Source of the DNA: Psychrobacter lutiphocae DSM 21542
GTDB taxonomy: Bacteria > Pseudomonadota > Gammaproteobacteria > Pseudomonadales > Moraxellaceae
Assembly: GCF_000382145.1 (NCBI RefSeq)
Contig: NZ_KB907648.1
Location: 1-42,273 of the forward strand
DNA length: 42,273 nt
Reading direction: 5' to 3'
Shown here: positions 9,698 to 18,184 of the stretch, in pieces
Numbering within the stretch: the stretch's first letter is position 1
How the letters are laid out: the number at the start of each line of letters is the position of its first letter
Made by a program: the position numbers and the translations under genes
The notes under the pieces: generated by a model
Databases searched by the model: none
The model's input: only the letters and a program-made list of their open reading frames with translations
What the model was told of the DNA's origin: nothing

Positions 9698-9731
9698 AGC
9701 CCATGCCTACTTTAGGTGTGGGCTTTTTTTT
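9698..9731 (+). terminator. Rho-independent terminator of tpsA
   Basis: AGCCCATGCCT (9698-9708) pairs with AGGTGTGGGCT (9714-9724; two G-T wobbles), followed by a run of eight T. It starts 57 bp after the tpsA stop and should separate tpsA and tpsB transcripts. Confidence 0.9.
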
Positions 9732-9870
9732 CTATACACCCTACACTCAACTTATTAGAGTTCAATGTAAACTGGTGCTTTTATCCCAGCAAAATATAGC
9801 TTGCTATTAAAGATTCTGTATTAAAGCCATCGCTTATAGTCACAGCCATATAAAAGAGTTACAGCGTTAA

Positions 9871-9945
9871 CCTCGTTTAGCCTACATGAGCAGTACTTGC
9901 ACACGGTTGCCTTGTAACTCATTTATCTGACTACAACTATACAAC
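9871..9945 (+). repeat. Dispersed intergenic repeat, copy 1
   Basis: The core (TTTAGCCTACATGAGCAGTACTTGCAC, then GGTTGCCTT) is shared with the copies at 10021 and 36140 (inverted) and, more loosely, 16761. Similarity extends downstream through a CATTTA...GACTA...CTATAC segment. Confidence 0.75.
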
Positions 9946-10020
9946 AAGGGTTGAGAGTGAGGTTTTTATACAGCTTTTATACTGTATTCATAAATTATAT
10001 AGTCAGCGAACTACTAGGGC

Positions 10021-10095
10021 GTGTCTTGCTAAGCCTACATGAGCAGTACTTGCACTTGGTTGCCTTCAAACCATTTTAGACTTCTTTGACTATAC
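10021..10095 (+). repeat. Dispersed intergenic repeat, copy 2
   Basis: The sequence GTGTCTTGCTAAGCCTACAT, then GAGCAGTACTTGCACTTGG, TTGCCTT and TTTTAGACTTCTTTGACTATAC, is the best match to the inverted copy at 36140. It ends 35 bp before the tpsB ATG, so its right end may supply promoter sequence. Confidence 0.8.
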
Positions 10096-10130
10096 TTTCT
10101 TTGACTATACTTAGAACATATCGAGACAAT

Positions 10131-12083
10131 ATGCTTTCAATCTTTAGAATGAACGATAGCCAGCACCTCATACAAGCGGCTACTGCGGCAGGACTTGGCA
10201 TACTTTGTACGGCAGTACCGATAGCATCCATTGCCGCCACTGCCAACGACAATAACCGCATACAGCAGCAACCAAATACAGCGCAACCTATCTGGAAGCG
10301 CACTATTGAACAGCAACAAGCATGGCAAGATGCGATACAACAGCAGCGTATTGAAGCATTACGTCAAGCGCAGCCTGAAGATAAACGTGCAGTCACTACT
10401 GTGCCTGATGATAAAACGTCTGATGACAAAGAGCCTGGTGCAACCCCCTCAGTAGATGAGGATAAGACGCAGACGTTTAACTGCTTGCCAACACAGCGTA
10501 TTGAGCTTGGCAACATGCCAGAGCTGAGCCACTCAGTACAAACGCAGCTGCGTCAGCTAGCACAGCGGCTATCTACACCGATGCAGAGTATCGCTACGCC
10601 ATTGAATCGTGCTCAGTGTTTGTCTGTGGCGGATGCGAATGAGCTAGTACGACATATTACTCAGGCATATCTGGATGTTGGCTATTTTAAGATTACGATT
10701 GAGCCAACAGACAGTCAACAAGGCATCTCGCTGTGGCACGTGTCTGTGGCTAAAATTATAGATATAGATAACCACACCAAGTTACCCACATCACGCTTGT
10801 TTGGTAATGTCTTGGGTAAAGCGGCCAATATGGCATTGCTTGATCAGGCGGTTAGTAATGGCGAGAGGGTGATAGATGGTCAGTTGTTGATAGACATCTA
10901 TCCAGTTGGTAAGGATGTGCGCCTAAAAGTGAGCCAACAGGGGCAGATAGACACCCTAGGTGCCGACTTAGAGTGGCGTTATGATCCAGATGACAGCTAT
11001 GGCCATAATCAACTTAGGTTGCATGGCACACTACGAAATATCTTTGGGCAAGCGGATGTGACCTCTATGTCTATACAGCAGAGTCTTACCGAACATTATG
11101 GCTATGACGAGGACAATCAGCGGCGCAGTGTTAGTATTTATACCTCTATTCCTAACGGTCGCTGGCAGTGGTCGGGCTTGCTGGCTGCTGATGAATACCA
11201 ACGCACGATAAAGCTGCCCAACTCACTACTTGAGCAGACAGGTGATAGCTGGCAGGCAAATATACGTGGTGATTATACCTTTCATCGCAACCAACACAGT
11301 ATTTCCTCGGTGTATGGACAGCTGGCGCATCAAGATGTCACTAGCGAGTTATTAGGGAGTCGTTTGGCGGTACAAAGCCCGACATTAAGCAGTGCCCGAC
11401 TTGGCGTCAATCATACCAAGCTGTTTAACAATCGTAACTTAGATAATCCGTTAAAGGTGACCACAGGGGCGTGGGTGGTCGATTTTAGTGTTGAACAAGG
11501 TTTTGGTAATCATGATAATCCTGCAACTGGACAGGGATTAAAAGATGATTATTTGCGCTGGCTACTTTCAGGTTATGTGTCGCATCAGCATTCTATGGTG
11601 TCATCAGGTCAGCTTATTGGCTACTGGCAGATGACGCATGAGCTAGAAGGGCAGTACAGTGATGACTTATTATTTGGTATTACTCAGCAATCGCTTGGCT
11701 CGACTTATTCAGGCGTGCGTGGTATTAGTAACGCTTATAATGCGGCAGAGTCAGGTGTGACTTTGCGCAATACGTTAAGCTTTGAGCCAATGCAGTCAGC
11801 TTGGCAAGCCTTTGGTACGCAGCAGATACGCTGGTCGCCTTATGTGGGCGCAGATTATGGGGTAGTGAAGTATTCAGGCCGTGATTTGGAGGATGATACC
11901 AGTGATGCGATGAGTGCCACCGCTGGGTTAAAGCTGATAGGTTATGATGTTATAGACAAGGCATTGGAGAGAAAGTGGGAGCTGGATGTCAGTGCCAGTC
12001 GTGCTCGGGTGGACTATGCCAATCAGCAGATAAAAAAACGCCAAGATACTGAAGTATCAGCAGCTTGGCGTTGGTTTTTTTAA
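10131..12083 (+). CDS. Two-partner secretion transporter (TpsB, ShlB/FhaC-type, Omp85 superfamily)
   Basis: The 650-aa outer-membrane transporter is expected to thread the TpsA protein across the outer membrane. The chosen ATG (10131) gives a signal sequence ending near IASIAATA; a TTG at 10086 would add 15 residues with no benefit. A Gln-rich region precedes a POTRA-like domain (CLPTQRI; VRHITQAYLDVGYFKITI), then a POTRA2-like stretch (LLDQAVSNG...DGQLLIDIYPVGKDV) and a beta-barrel. The conserved VRGF/Y motif of loop L6 reads VRGI here (529-532). The chain ends WRWFF, a terminal aromatic as in other outer-membrane barrels. It is somewhat longer than FhaC. It follows tpsA but lies beyond a terminator and a 489-bp gap, so transcription is probably independent. 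Confidence 0.88.
   Translation: MLSIFRMNDSQHLIQAATAAGLGILCTAVPIASIAATANDNNRIQQQPNTAQPIWKRTIEQQQAWQDAIQQQRIEALRQAQPEDKRAVTTVPDDKTSDDKEPGATPSVDEDKTQTFNCLPTQRIELGNMPELSHSVQTQLRQLAQRLSTPMQSIATPLNRAQCLSVADANELVRHITQAYLDVGYFKITIEPTDSQQGISLWHVSVAKIIDIDNHTKLPTSRLFGNVLGKAANMALLDQAVSNGERVIDGQLLIDIYPVGKDVRLKVSQQGQIDTLGADLEWRYDPDDSYGHNQLRLHGTLRNIFGQADVTSMSIQQSLTEHYGYDEDNQRRSVSIYTSIPNGRWQWSGLLAADEYQRTIKLPNSLLEQTGDSWQANIRGDYTFHRNQHSISSVYGQLAHQDVTSELLGSRLAVQSPTLSSARLGVNHTKLFNNRNLDNPLKVTTGAWVVDFSVEQGFGNHDNPATGQGLKDDYLRWLLSGYVSHQHSMVSSGQLIGYWQMTHELEGQYSDDLLFGITQQSLGSTYSGVRGISNAYNAAESGVTLRNTLSFEPMQSAWQAFGTQQIRWSPYVGADYGVVKYSGRDLEDDTSDAMSATAGLKLIGYDVIDKALERKWELDVSASRARVDYANQQIKKRQDTEVSAAWRWFF
12032..12081. terminator. 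Bidirectional terminator embedded in the 3' end of tpsB
   Basis: AACGCCAAG (12037-12045) pairs with CTTGGCGTT (12064-12072), with a nested GATAC/GTATC hairpin inside. Seven T follow (12075-12081) and seven A precede (12032-12038). The stem and T-tract are coding: they specify the last residues of TpsB, including the terminal Phe-Phe. On the - strand the A-run acts as the T-tract for plsB, which converges with its stop at 12137. Confidence 0.85.
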
Positions 12084-12136
12084 TTAGGAATACGCCCTAA
12101 AAAAGCGTTTAATGTTTACCCCTAATCAGCTAAAAC

Positions 12137-15133
12137 TTAACGCTTACGGCTAAACTTACTGAGCTTTTTATTGTTAATCTCGCTAATGGCATGCGCAATT
12201 TCATCATCATCTAAACTGGCCACATGATGCAAAATCTGCATAATATCTGGGTTTAGAATGTAATGCGCATGACGAGCGATGTTATGAATGCGTTCGTCGA
12301 TATCGAGCAGGCCCGTTTCCTTATCTTTGCTAACGTATTCTAAGCGGATTAACGCATTTAAGAAGCTGGTAAATAGCGCACGATCAAAGAAGTCTGGAAT
12401 GTCATCGGCATACAGTACAGACAAGCGCTGACCTAACAGATGACACAGATCTACCAATTGCTCTGCGGTTAAGCGGCCTGAGCCTTGCTGAGCCAATAAC
12501 GCCAATGCCATGAAATAGCGCTCAAGACTTTGTGACACAGGAGCGGCAAGCATATCAAGCTGCTGATACTGCTCACTGTTTTTCTCAGGGGTGCTTAAGA
12601 TGTTATTGCCCAAGTCGACGATGACTTCTTGTTCAATTAAATTGCTCAGTGTTTCTTCAATTAAGGTTGGCAGATTTCGCGCTGCACGGAACAAGAACAG
12701 CTCACTTTGTAAGAAGGGGTAGAGCTGAGTCACGATACTGTCTAAGCGCTTGCGCTCAATGCGACCGTTGCGATAAACCAAGGCGGCTAAGAACGAAGAA
12801 ATAATAAATACATGTAAGATGTTATTGCGGAAATAGCTCAAAATGGCCATCTGCTTTGGCAACACTTTAATCATATCACCGAGGATATGTGGGGTGCGCT
12901 CTACCAGCTTTAATTTAATACCATAATCAATAATGGCTTGAGGTTCCATATCTGTGATGATGGTCTCATGGGCATAAGGCATGCCAGTGGCGATGCGCTG
13001 GCACAGAGCGATTTGCTCACGGCAGCTTTCTTCATCTAATGCAGCCTTTGGTGTCGATAATAATACCAGCGACAATAAAGAGATTGGGTTGACCACAGCC
13101 GCCTTATTGATATTTTGCATGATTTTCACCCCAAGGTTGTCAACCATGGCAGAAGCCTTGGCGTCTAGTGGGGTATCAGTGCGATCGGCTGGCAGGCTAT
13201 TGGGCTCGACATCAAACTTGCGCATAAAGTCCTCCATGTGCAGCGGCGTGCCGAAGCTTAGATGAACATGACCAAAAATGCGCTCAATTTTGCGGCTGAC
13301 TTTCAATAAGCCCAGTAAGGATTCGGACTCTTTTGGCTTGCCTTTAAGCTCACCAATATAAGTGCCGCCTTCCATAATACGTTCGTAGCCAATATAGGTC
13401 GGAATAAATGCCAGTGGCTTAGTGGAGCCACGTAAGTGACTGTGGACCGTCATCGCTAACATTCCCATCTTAGGTGGTAATAGGCGACCTGAACGTGAGC
13501 GCCCACCTTCAATGAAGTATTCAATGGGAGTATTGCGCTGAATCAGCATGTGCAAATATTCACGTAATACCGCTTTATACAGCTCGTTATCTTTAAAGCT
13601 ACGGCGGATATAAAAGGCAATGGCACTGCGCAGTAAAGGCCCTAATACGGGTACGTCTAGGTTGTTACCAGCGGCCACGTACGGCAAGCTTAGACCATTT
13701 TTGAAAATGACATACGCCAGCAGTAAGTAGTCAACATGACTTCTATGACAAGGTACATAAATCAGCTCATGGGTGGCGGCCAGTTCTCGTACTCGCTCAA
13801 AGTGGTGTACTTCAACGCCGTCATACAGCTGCGTCCATAGCCAAGTTAAAAAGCGCTCAAAAAAACGAATCACTGAGTAGCTATAATCATTGACGATTTC
13901 ATTGGCATAACCGCGCGCCCGTTGTTTGGCAGCGGTAAAGCTGATGTCTTCGGCTTCCGCCTCTTGCTGACAAGCGTGATTGATGGCTGGTGAGTGAATC
14001 AGCTTATCGACTAAGTTGCGTTTATCGGACAAATCAGGGCCAATCATACTTTGACGATGGCTGTCTAAATAAGCATTAAGCTTATGTTGCACCAATAAGG
14101 TTAGGCTGAAGTTGGCTTCTGTCGCGGTCAACAAGGCTGTTGAGCTAGACAGAGCTTGCGCTTCGATATTGCGTTTGGCTTGGTGCAGTAGCTCATTTTC
14201 TGAGGCACTTGTTTCTGGCTTATCAGCTTGAGATGAGGCGCCAGCAGTGGCTGACGATGTGCTAGGCTGCTGGTGCTTTGGTTGCTTTTGCTGTAACTCG
14301 TTAGCCGCTAGCAAGGCAGCGGCAATTTGTTTGGCACTGTCGCCGGGCGTGTCGGTTGCCAAGTTCGCTGACTGAGCTTGAAGCGGAGAGTCAGGCTTAG
14401 TTTCGGACTTAGATTCAGTTTCAGACTGATTAGAAACGGTCAACGACTCAATAATCTCATGCAGTGACTGTGGCGGATGGAACTGTACAAAGGTATCTCG
14501 CCCCATCACCCCAATATTAAACAGCTGCTTGGTCAAAGAAGGCTCATCCCAGTTGTCTGCCATTAACAGCTTAAATAAAGAGTCTTCATTATCTGGCGCA
14601 CGCCCCCATAGAATAGAGACAGGCACCAGATTGATTTTTAGCTCTGGATTTTGGCGGCAGGCAGATACCAGACGAGCCAGACGTGGTGAGACCTTGCGGC
14701 CATTGGCGTTGGGATGATGCAAAAATATAATGGCTGCGTTTTCATCAATTTGATGACGTGGATCTTCCACCCCGACCAAAGCAGGGGGAAAGTCATGCTC
14801 TTTGGTTTGTAGATCAACCAAGATGCTATTAGAGCGTGAGTATTCTCGTAGCACATAAAAGGTCAGTGCACCCGCCTCGTTACTAATCTCTGGCAGGTCA
14901 CCAATGATTTTAGGTTTTACTGCCAGCTCAAGCGCCTGCCCAGATAGTTTGCGATACAACTGGTTGACAGAGCGACCAGAACGAGAGATAGCAGCGCTTG
15001 CTTGAGCCGCTTGCTCTTGGAAGCTAGGTGATGACCGCTGTGAGGCTGAGCGTGTCTCTTTGCTGGTCTTTTGTGCTTGGCGCTGCTTTTTTAAGCGCTC
15101 TTTTAGCGAGTGTAATAAACGAGATGGAAGCAT
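12137..15133 (-). CDS. plsB: Glycerol-3-phosphate 1-O-acyltransferase
   Basis: PlsB transfers an acyl group from acyl-ACP or acyl-CoA to sn-glycerol-3-phosphate at the inner membrane, the first step of phospholipid synthesis. The acyltransferase blocks are clear: HRSHVD (463-468, the HX4D catalytic motif), the substrate-binding GGRSRSGR (543-550), and AFIPTYIGYERIMEGGTY. At 998 aa it is far longer than E. coli PlsB (~807). The extra length lies before the catalytic core: a basic, Gln/Ser-rich N-terminus (1-60) and a low-complexity Ser/Gln/Ala linker (~235-315). The start is preceded only by a weak AGG. It converges on tpsB, sharing the terminator inside that gene. Confidence 0.96.
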   Translation of the reverse strand: MLPSRLLHSLKERLKKQRQAQKTSKETRSASQRSSPSFQEQAAQASAAISRSGRSVNQLYRKLSGQALELAVKPKIIGDLPEISNEAGALTFYVLREYSRSNSILVDLQTKEHDFPPALVGVEDPRHQIDENAAIIFLHHPNANGRKVSPRLARLVSACRQNPELKINLVPVSILWGRAPDNEDSLFKLLMADNWDEPSLTKQLFNIGVMGRDTFVQFHPPQSLHEIIESLTVSNQSETESKSETKPDSPLQAQSANLATDTPGDSAKQIAAALLAANELQQKQPKHQQPSTSSATAGASSQADKPETSASENELLHQAKRNIEAQALSSSTALLTATEANFSLTLLVQHKLNAYLDSHRQSMIGPDLSDKRNLVDKLIHSPAINHACQQEAEAEDISFTAAKQRARGYANEIVNDYSYSVIRFFERFLTWLWTQLYDGVEVHHFERVRELAATHELIYVPCHRSHVDYLLLAYVIFKNGLSLPYVAAGNNLDVPVLGPLLRSAIAFYIRRSFKDNELYKAVLREYLHMLIQRNTPIEYFIEGGRSRSGRLLPPKMGMLAMTVHSHLRGSTKPLAFIPTYIGYERIMEGGTYIGELKGKPKESESLLGLLKVSRKIERIFGHVHLSFGTPLHMEDFMRKFDVEPNSLPADRTDTPLDAKASAMVDNLGVKIMQNINKAAVVNPISLLSLVLLSTPKAALDEESCREQIALCQRIATGMPYAHETIITDMEPQAIIDYGIKLKLVERTPHILGDMIKVLPKQMAILSYFRNNILHVFIISSFLAALVYRNGRIERKRLDSIVTQLYPFLQSELFLFRAARNLPTLIEETLSNLIEQEVIVDLGNNILSTPEKNSEQYQQLDMLAAPVSQSLERYFMALALLAQQGSGRLTAEQLVDLCHLLGQRLSVLYADDIPDFFDRALFTSFLNALIRLEYVSKDKETGLLDIDERIHNIARHAHYILNPDIMQILHHVASLDDDEIAHAISEINNKKLSKFSRKR

Positions 15134-15662
15134 AAGTCTGAATTAAACCTATTAAAATAAGATAAGGTTAGGGATGTATAGTGCTTACTTGGTATGGCAT
15201 TTACTTATTGTAGCAACATTTACTTATTGTAATAAGTCAAGGTGCTCAAATATAAAAGGTACTCAAATATAAATTAATGCTATACGATACTGCCCCTATA
15301 TTGCCATAAAAATGAATAAAGTAATACAGGTGTTCTCTGAAAACTTTACTCTTATGATAAGGCTCGAAATATATCTTATCATAGAGCATTCAGTTGGGGA
15401 GCATTGAGTTATTGAGTTGGTTTCTGGTTATAAACCTTTATTAGTAGTAAGCCTGGTGGTGATTTAATATTACAGCAATGAGATCAGCTTGAGTGCTGTT
15501 ATTCTTAAAAAAATTAACAAGGGGCTGTAATCACTTATCATAAAATGACCCATTAAATAACTTGCAATAAAAAAGTTATTCTTGTTAACTTAATACATAG
15601 CCAGTAGCGAGGTGCTGCTTATATATGCAGCTCGGCCACTTAGATTGTTTTGGAGAATATTG
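15134..15662. other. Divergent plsB-tesB spacer
   Basis: This ~530-bp AT-rich spacer has no convincing gene. It should hold the promoters for plsB (-) and tesB (+). The only clear structure is three copies of a CTTATSATAAG-like site (15351, 15375, 15534). Confidence 0.5.
15351..15543. promoter_or_regulatory. Three CTTATSATAAG-type operator-like sites upstream of tesB
   Basis: The sites are CTTATGATAAG (15351-15361), CTTATCATAG (15375-15384) and CTTATCATAA (15534-15543). The first is a near-perfect palindrome. The first two together form a 9-bp inverted repeat with a 13-bp spacer, 24 bp start to start, close to two helical turns. The pattern suggests a dimeric regulator for tesB and/or plsB. 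No regulator is identified. Confidence 0.4.
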
Positions 15663-16559
15663 ATGTTTGATTACAAACAGCTCGTAGATCAACTGCTTGA
15701 TACGGTTCAATTAAAACAAATCGATACTGATGTTTTTGAAGGAAAAAGTTATGACTATGTCGGCAAGCGTATCTTTGGCGGTCAGGTCTTAGCTCAAGCA
15801 ATTATGGCAGCTGCACGTACCTTAGATGAGGACAAGCCTTGTCACTCGTTGCATGGCTATTTTTTGCTTGGCGGTAATATTAATCAGCCAGTCATCTATA
15901 AAGTGCGCCGCTTGCGTGATGGGCGCAGCTTATCAGCTCGAGAAGTGACTGCGGTACAGTGCAAACAAGATCAACAAGGCAATCAGATTGAGCAAGTTGT
16001 GTTTACTATGATGGCCTCATTTTCTTTGATGGAGGGTGGCTTGGACTATCAAGAAGACATGCCTGCTTACCCGCCACCAGAGGATTTAGAGTCGGAGCAG
16101 TCATTAAAAGAGCATCATGTTGGCGATGTACCTGAGCCTTTGCGTGAGCGCTTTATGCGTCCACGTCATGTTGAGATTAAGCCCGTTAAGCCCCGTAATC
16201 CAGTGGTGCCAGATCCAATGAAGCCCAAGCAGGCCAATTGGCTACGTATTCCGGAGCTGGGTGAGCAGCCTGTTGCTATTCAGCAGGCATTATTGGCATT
16301 TTCATCAGATTATTACTTGGTCGGTACTGGGCTGATGCCACATGGTATTAGCTTTATGACCAAGGGCTTGCAGGCGGCCAGTATTGATCACTCAATGCAT
16401 TTCCATCGTCCGTTTGATATCAATGAGTGGCTGCTTTATGACATGTGGTGCGATACCACCTCACATTCACGTGGGCTCAATCATGGCCAGTTTTGGCAAA
16501 ATGGTAATCTGATTGCTACGGTGCAGCAAGAAGGATTAATGCGACTACGTGACCGTTAG
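15663..16559 (+). CDS. tesB: Acyl-CoA thioesterase II
   Basis: TesB hydrolyses medium- and long-chain acyl-CoA to free fatty acid and CoA in the cytoplasm. The 298-aa protein (E. coli 286) has two hot-dog domains. The first includes RIFGGQVLAQAIMAA and SLHGYFLLGG; the second includes ASIDHSMHFHRPFDINEWLL and ends in VQQEGLMR. The E. coli catalytic trio Asp-Thr-Gln is represented by the Asp of SIDHSM, the Thr of CDTTSH and the Gln of VQQEG. The ATG at 15663 is chosen over an upstream in-frame TTG-type start (15612) because GGAG lies 7 bases before it and the family begins here. A terminator lies 125 bp downstream. Confidence 0.95.
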   Translation: MFDYKQLVDQLLDTVQLKQIDTDVFEGKSYDYVGKRIFGGQVLAQAIMAAARTLDEDKPCHSLHGYFLLGGNINQPVIYKVRRLRDGRSLSAREVTAVQCKQDQQGNQIEQVVFTMMASFSLMEGGLDYQEDMPAYPPPEDLESEQSLKEHHVGDVPEPLRERFMRPRHVEIKPVKPRNPVVPDPMKPKQANWLRIPELGEQPVAIQQALLAFSSDYYLVGTGLMPHGISFMTKGLQAASIDHSMHFHRPFDINEWLLYDMWCDTTSHSRGLNHGQFWQNGNLIATVQQEGLMRLRDR

Positions 16560-16676
16560 TTGTTGCCATTAGACTTAAGCAGAGAGAAGAAAATCAGAGA
16601 AAAGAATCAGAGAAGACAGTTAGATAATAAAGCTTGAGAATAAAGTTTTAGATAAATAAAGAAACTAAAAAAGGCA

Positions 16677-16717
16677 CTAAAAAAGCAGGTTATGAAATTT
16701 CATAGCCTGCTTTTTTT
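16677..16717. terminator. Bidirectional terminator between tesB and the lytic transglycosylase gene
   Basis: AGCAGGTTATGA (16684-16695) pairs with TCATAGCCTGCT (16700-16711; one wobble). A-run upstream and seven T downstream let it act for tesB (+) and for the convergent mltB-like gene (-). Confidence 0.9.
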
Positions 16718-16760
16718 AACAGCTAGTAATACCTTTTCTGAAAAATAACCTATCTTTGTC

Positions 16761-16838
16761 AAACTCGCTAAACCTACTACTTGTAGCGTTTGCACTCGTT
16801 TTCCTCGATAGCTTAATTTTTAGATTTGGTATAATATC
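16761..16838 (+). repeat. Dispersed intergenic repeat, diverged copy
   Basis: AACTCGCTAAACCTAC, then TTGTAGCGTTTGCACTCGTTTTCCT, is a degenerate match to the repeats at 9871, 10021 and 36140. Like the others it leads into a -10-like sequence (GGTATAATA). Confidence 0.5.
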
Positions 16839-16849
16839 GCTGGGTAAGT

Positions 16850-18184
16850 TTACCAGATTAAAGAATTGGCACTGCGCTGAGTGACAAAGCCATCGGGTAT
16901 CTGCCCATTGTCTGTCTGCCAACGAGCAAATGCATTGCGTGTATTGGTACCCATAATGCCATCAATACCTTGAGTATCATAGCCAGCACGAGTGAGATTA
17001 TATTGTAAGTTTTTAACTTGCCCTTTGGTTAGTGGCTTTTCATAACGTGGCCAAGACTTTTGAATACCAGACTGACCGACAATAGCACGACCCAATAAGC
17101 TCACGCCTAGTGCATAGTTAGATGAGTTGTTATACACTTTAATCACGTCAAAGTTAGGGCTTAGCAGTAATGCAGGACCCTCTTTACCGGCAGGTAACCA
17201 TAACTCCAGTAAGGTATGGTCATCAATATACCCGCCGCCATTTGCAGTGATACCCATTGAACGCCAAGTTGAGGCAGGCATTTTTTGACCCAATAAATGG
17301 TAATCAAAAGTGCTGGGCAGAGTAGTTTCATAAAACGGAGACACACCACGTATCCAGCCTGAGTTACTTAGATAATTTGCAGTAGATGCCAAGGCGTCAG
17401 CTGTTGCCCAAGGGTTACGGCGACCATCACCATCGCCATCAACACCATGCTCAAGCCAAGTACCAGGGATAAACTGAGTTTGTCCCATACCGCCTGCCCA
17501 AGAACCTTTTAGCTGTGAAGGAGACACATCACCACGCTCGATAATTTTCATCAAGGCCAGCAGTTGCTCTTCCGCCCACTCACGGCGGCGACCTTCATAA
17601 GCGAGCGTACCTAAAGAGCTTGGGATATAGCTACTACCCGTAAAAGAACCAAATGATGACTCCATACCCCAAATAGCAGCAATAATCTCCGCATTCACTC
17701 CATACTGAGACTCAAGGCGAGACAGCAAGCTACGTTGCTGATTAAACTTACTTTGACCACTACTGACACGACCACCTGATACAGCTGAGTCAGCATATTC
17801 CCAAGGCATTTTGACAAATTCAGCTTGGTTTGAGTCCAATGAGATGACTCTGTTATTAAGCTGTGCAGAGTCCATGATGCGGCTGATGTCATAAGGGTTA
17901 TAGCCTTGATTGATAGCACGAGCTCGAAAGTCAGACTTCCATTCTTCGAAGCTATTATAGCTTGCCTTAGGCTGTAACACAGGTGCAGGTTGCGGGGCTG
18001 GCTGCTGCACAGGTGGCGTGGTATCTGGCTTAATAACAATTACTGGTGCAGGCTTTGGGGTGATAACAGGTACCTGTTGTACAGGCTTGGTTGAACAGCT
18101 TGCCAAAAATAGCGCTGAAATAAGCGCTAGACCATGTTTTAATTGAAAGTTAGCGAGTTGCTTTTGCATGAAAGAAGGTCTCAT
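16850..18184 (-). CDS. mltB: Lytic murein transglycosylase, MltB family (GH103), lipoprotein with C-terminal peptidoglycan-binding domain
   Basis: This enzyme cleaves the MurNAc-GlcNAc bond of peptidoglycan to give 1,6-anhydroMurNAc. A lipoprotein signal ends LASC (Cys30). A Pro-rich tether (33-72) follows, then the GH103 domain with catalytic Glu175 in IWGMESSFG, and GGMGQTQFIPGTWLEHGVDGDGDG. The C-terminus (~385-444; QYNLTRAGYDTQGIDGIMGTNTRNAF) is a PG_binding_1 domain, absent from E. coli MltB but common in related MltB-like enzymes. Met6 (18169) is an alternative start with GAGA upstream; either keeps the lipobox. It converges on tesB. Confidence 0.93.
   Translation of the reverse strand: MRPSFMQKQLANFQLKHGLALISALFLASCSTKPVQQVPVITPKPAPVIVIKPDTTPPVQQPAPQPAPVLQPKASYNSFEEWKSDFRARAINQGYNPYDISRIMDSAQLNNRVISLDSNQAEFVKMPWEYADSAVSGGRVSSGQSKFNQQRSLLSRLESQYGVNAEIIAAIWGMESSFGSFTGSSYIPSSLGTLAYEGRRREWAEEQLLALMKIIERGDVSPSQLKGSWAGGMGQTQFIPGTWLEHGVDGDGDGRRNPWATADALASTANYLSNSGWIRGVSPFYETTLPSTFDYHLLGQKMPASTWRSMGITANGGGYIDDHTLLELWLPAGKEGPALLLSPNFDVIKVYNNSSNYALGVSLLGRAIVGQSGIQKSWPRYEKPLTKGQVKNLQYNLTRAGYDTQGIDGIMGTNTRNAFARWQTDNGQIPDGFVTQRSANSLIW

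Larger units (their letters stand above)
9732..10130. other. Spacer between tpsA and tpsB with two repeat copies
   Basis: No gene is seen. Two copies of the dispersed repeat (9871-9945 and 10021-10095) lie head to tail, 150 bp apart. A perfect 15-bp tandem duplication (TTCTTTGACTATACT at 10082-10096 and 10097-10111) partly overlaps the second copy and duplicates a TATACT -10-like hexamer just before tpsB. A separate tpsB promoter here is likely but not precisely placed. Confidence 0.55.

Noticed and set aside
10086..10130. Longer TpsB start at TTG
   Set aside because: Adds 15 residues before the signal peptide, overlaps the duplicated promoter-like 15-mer, and a better ATG is at 10131.
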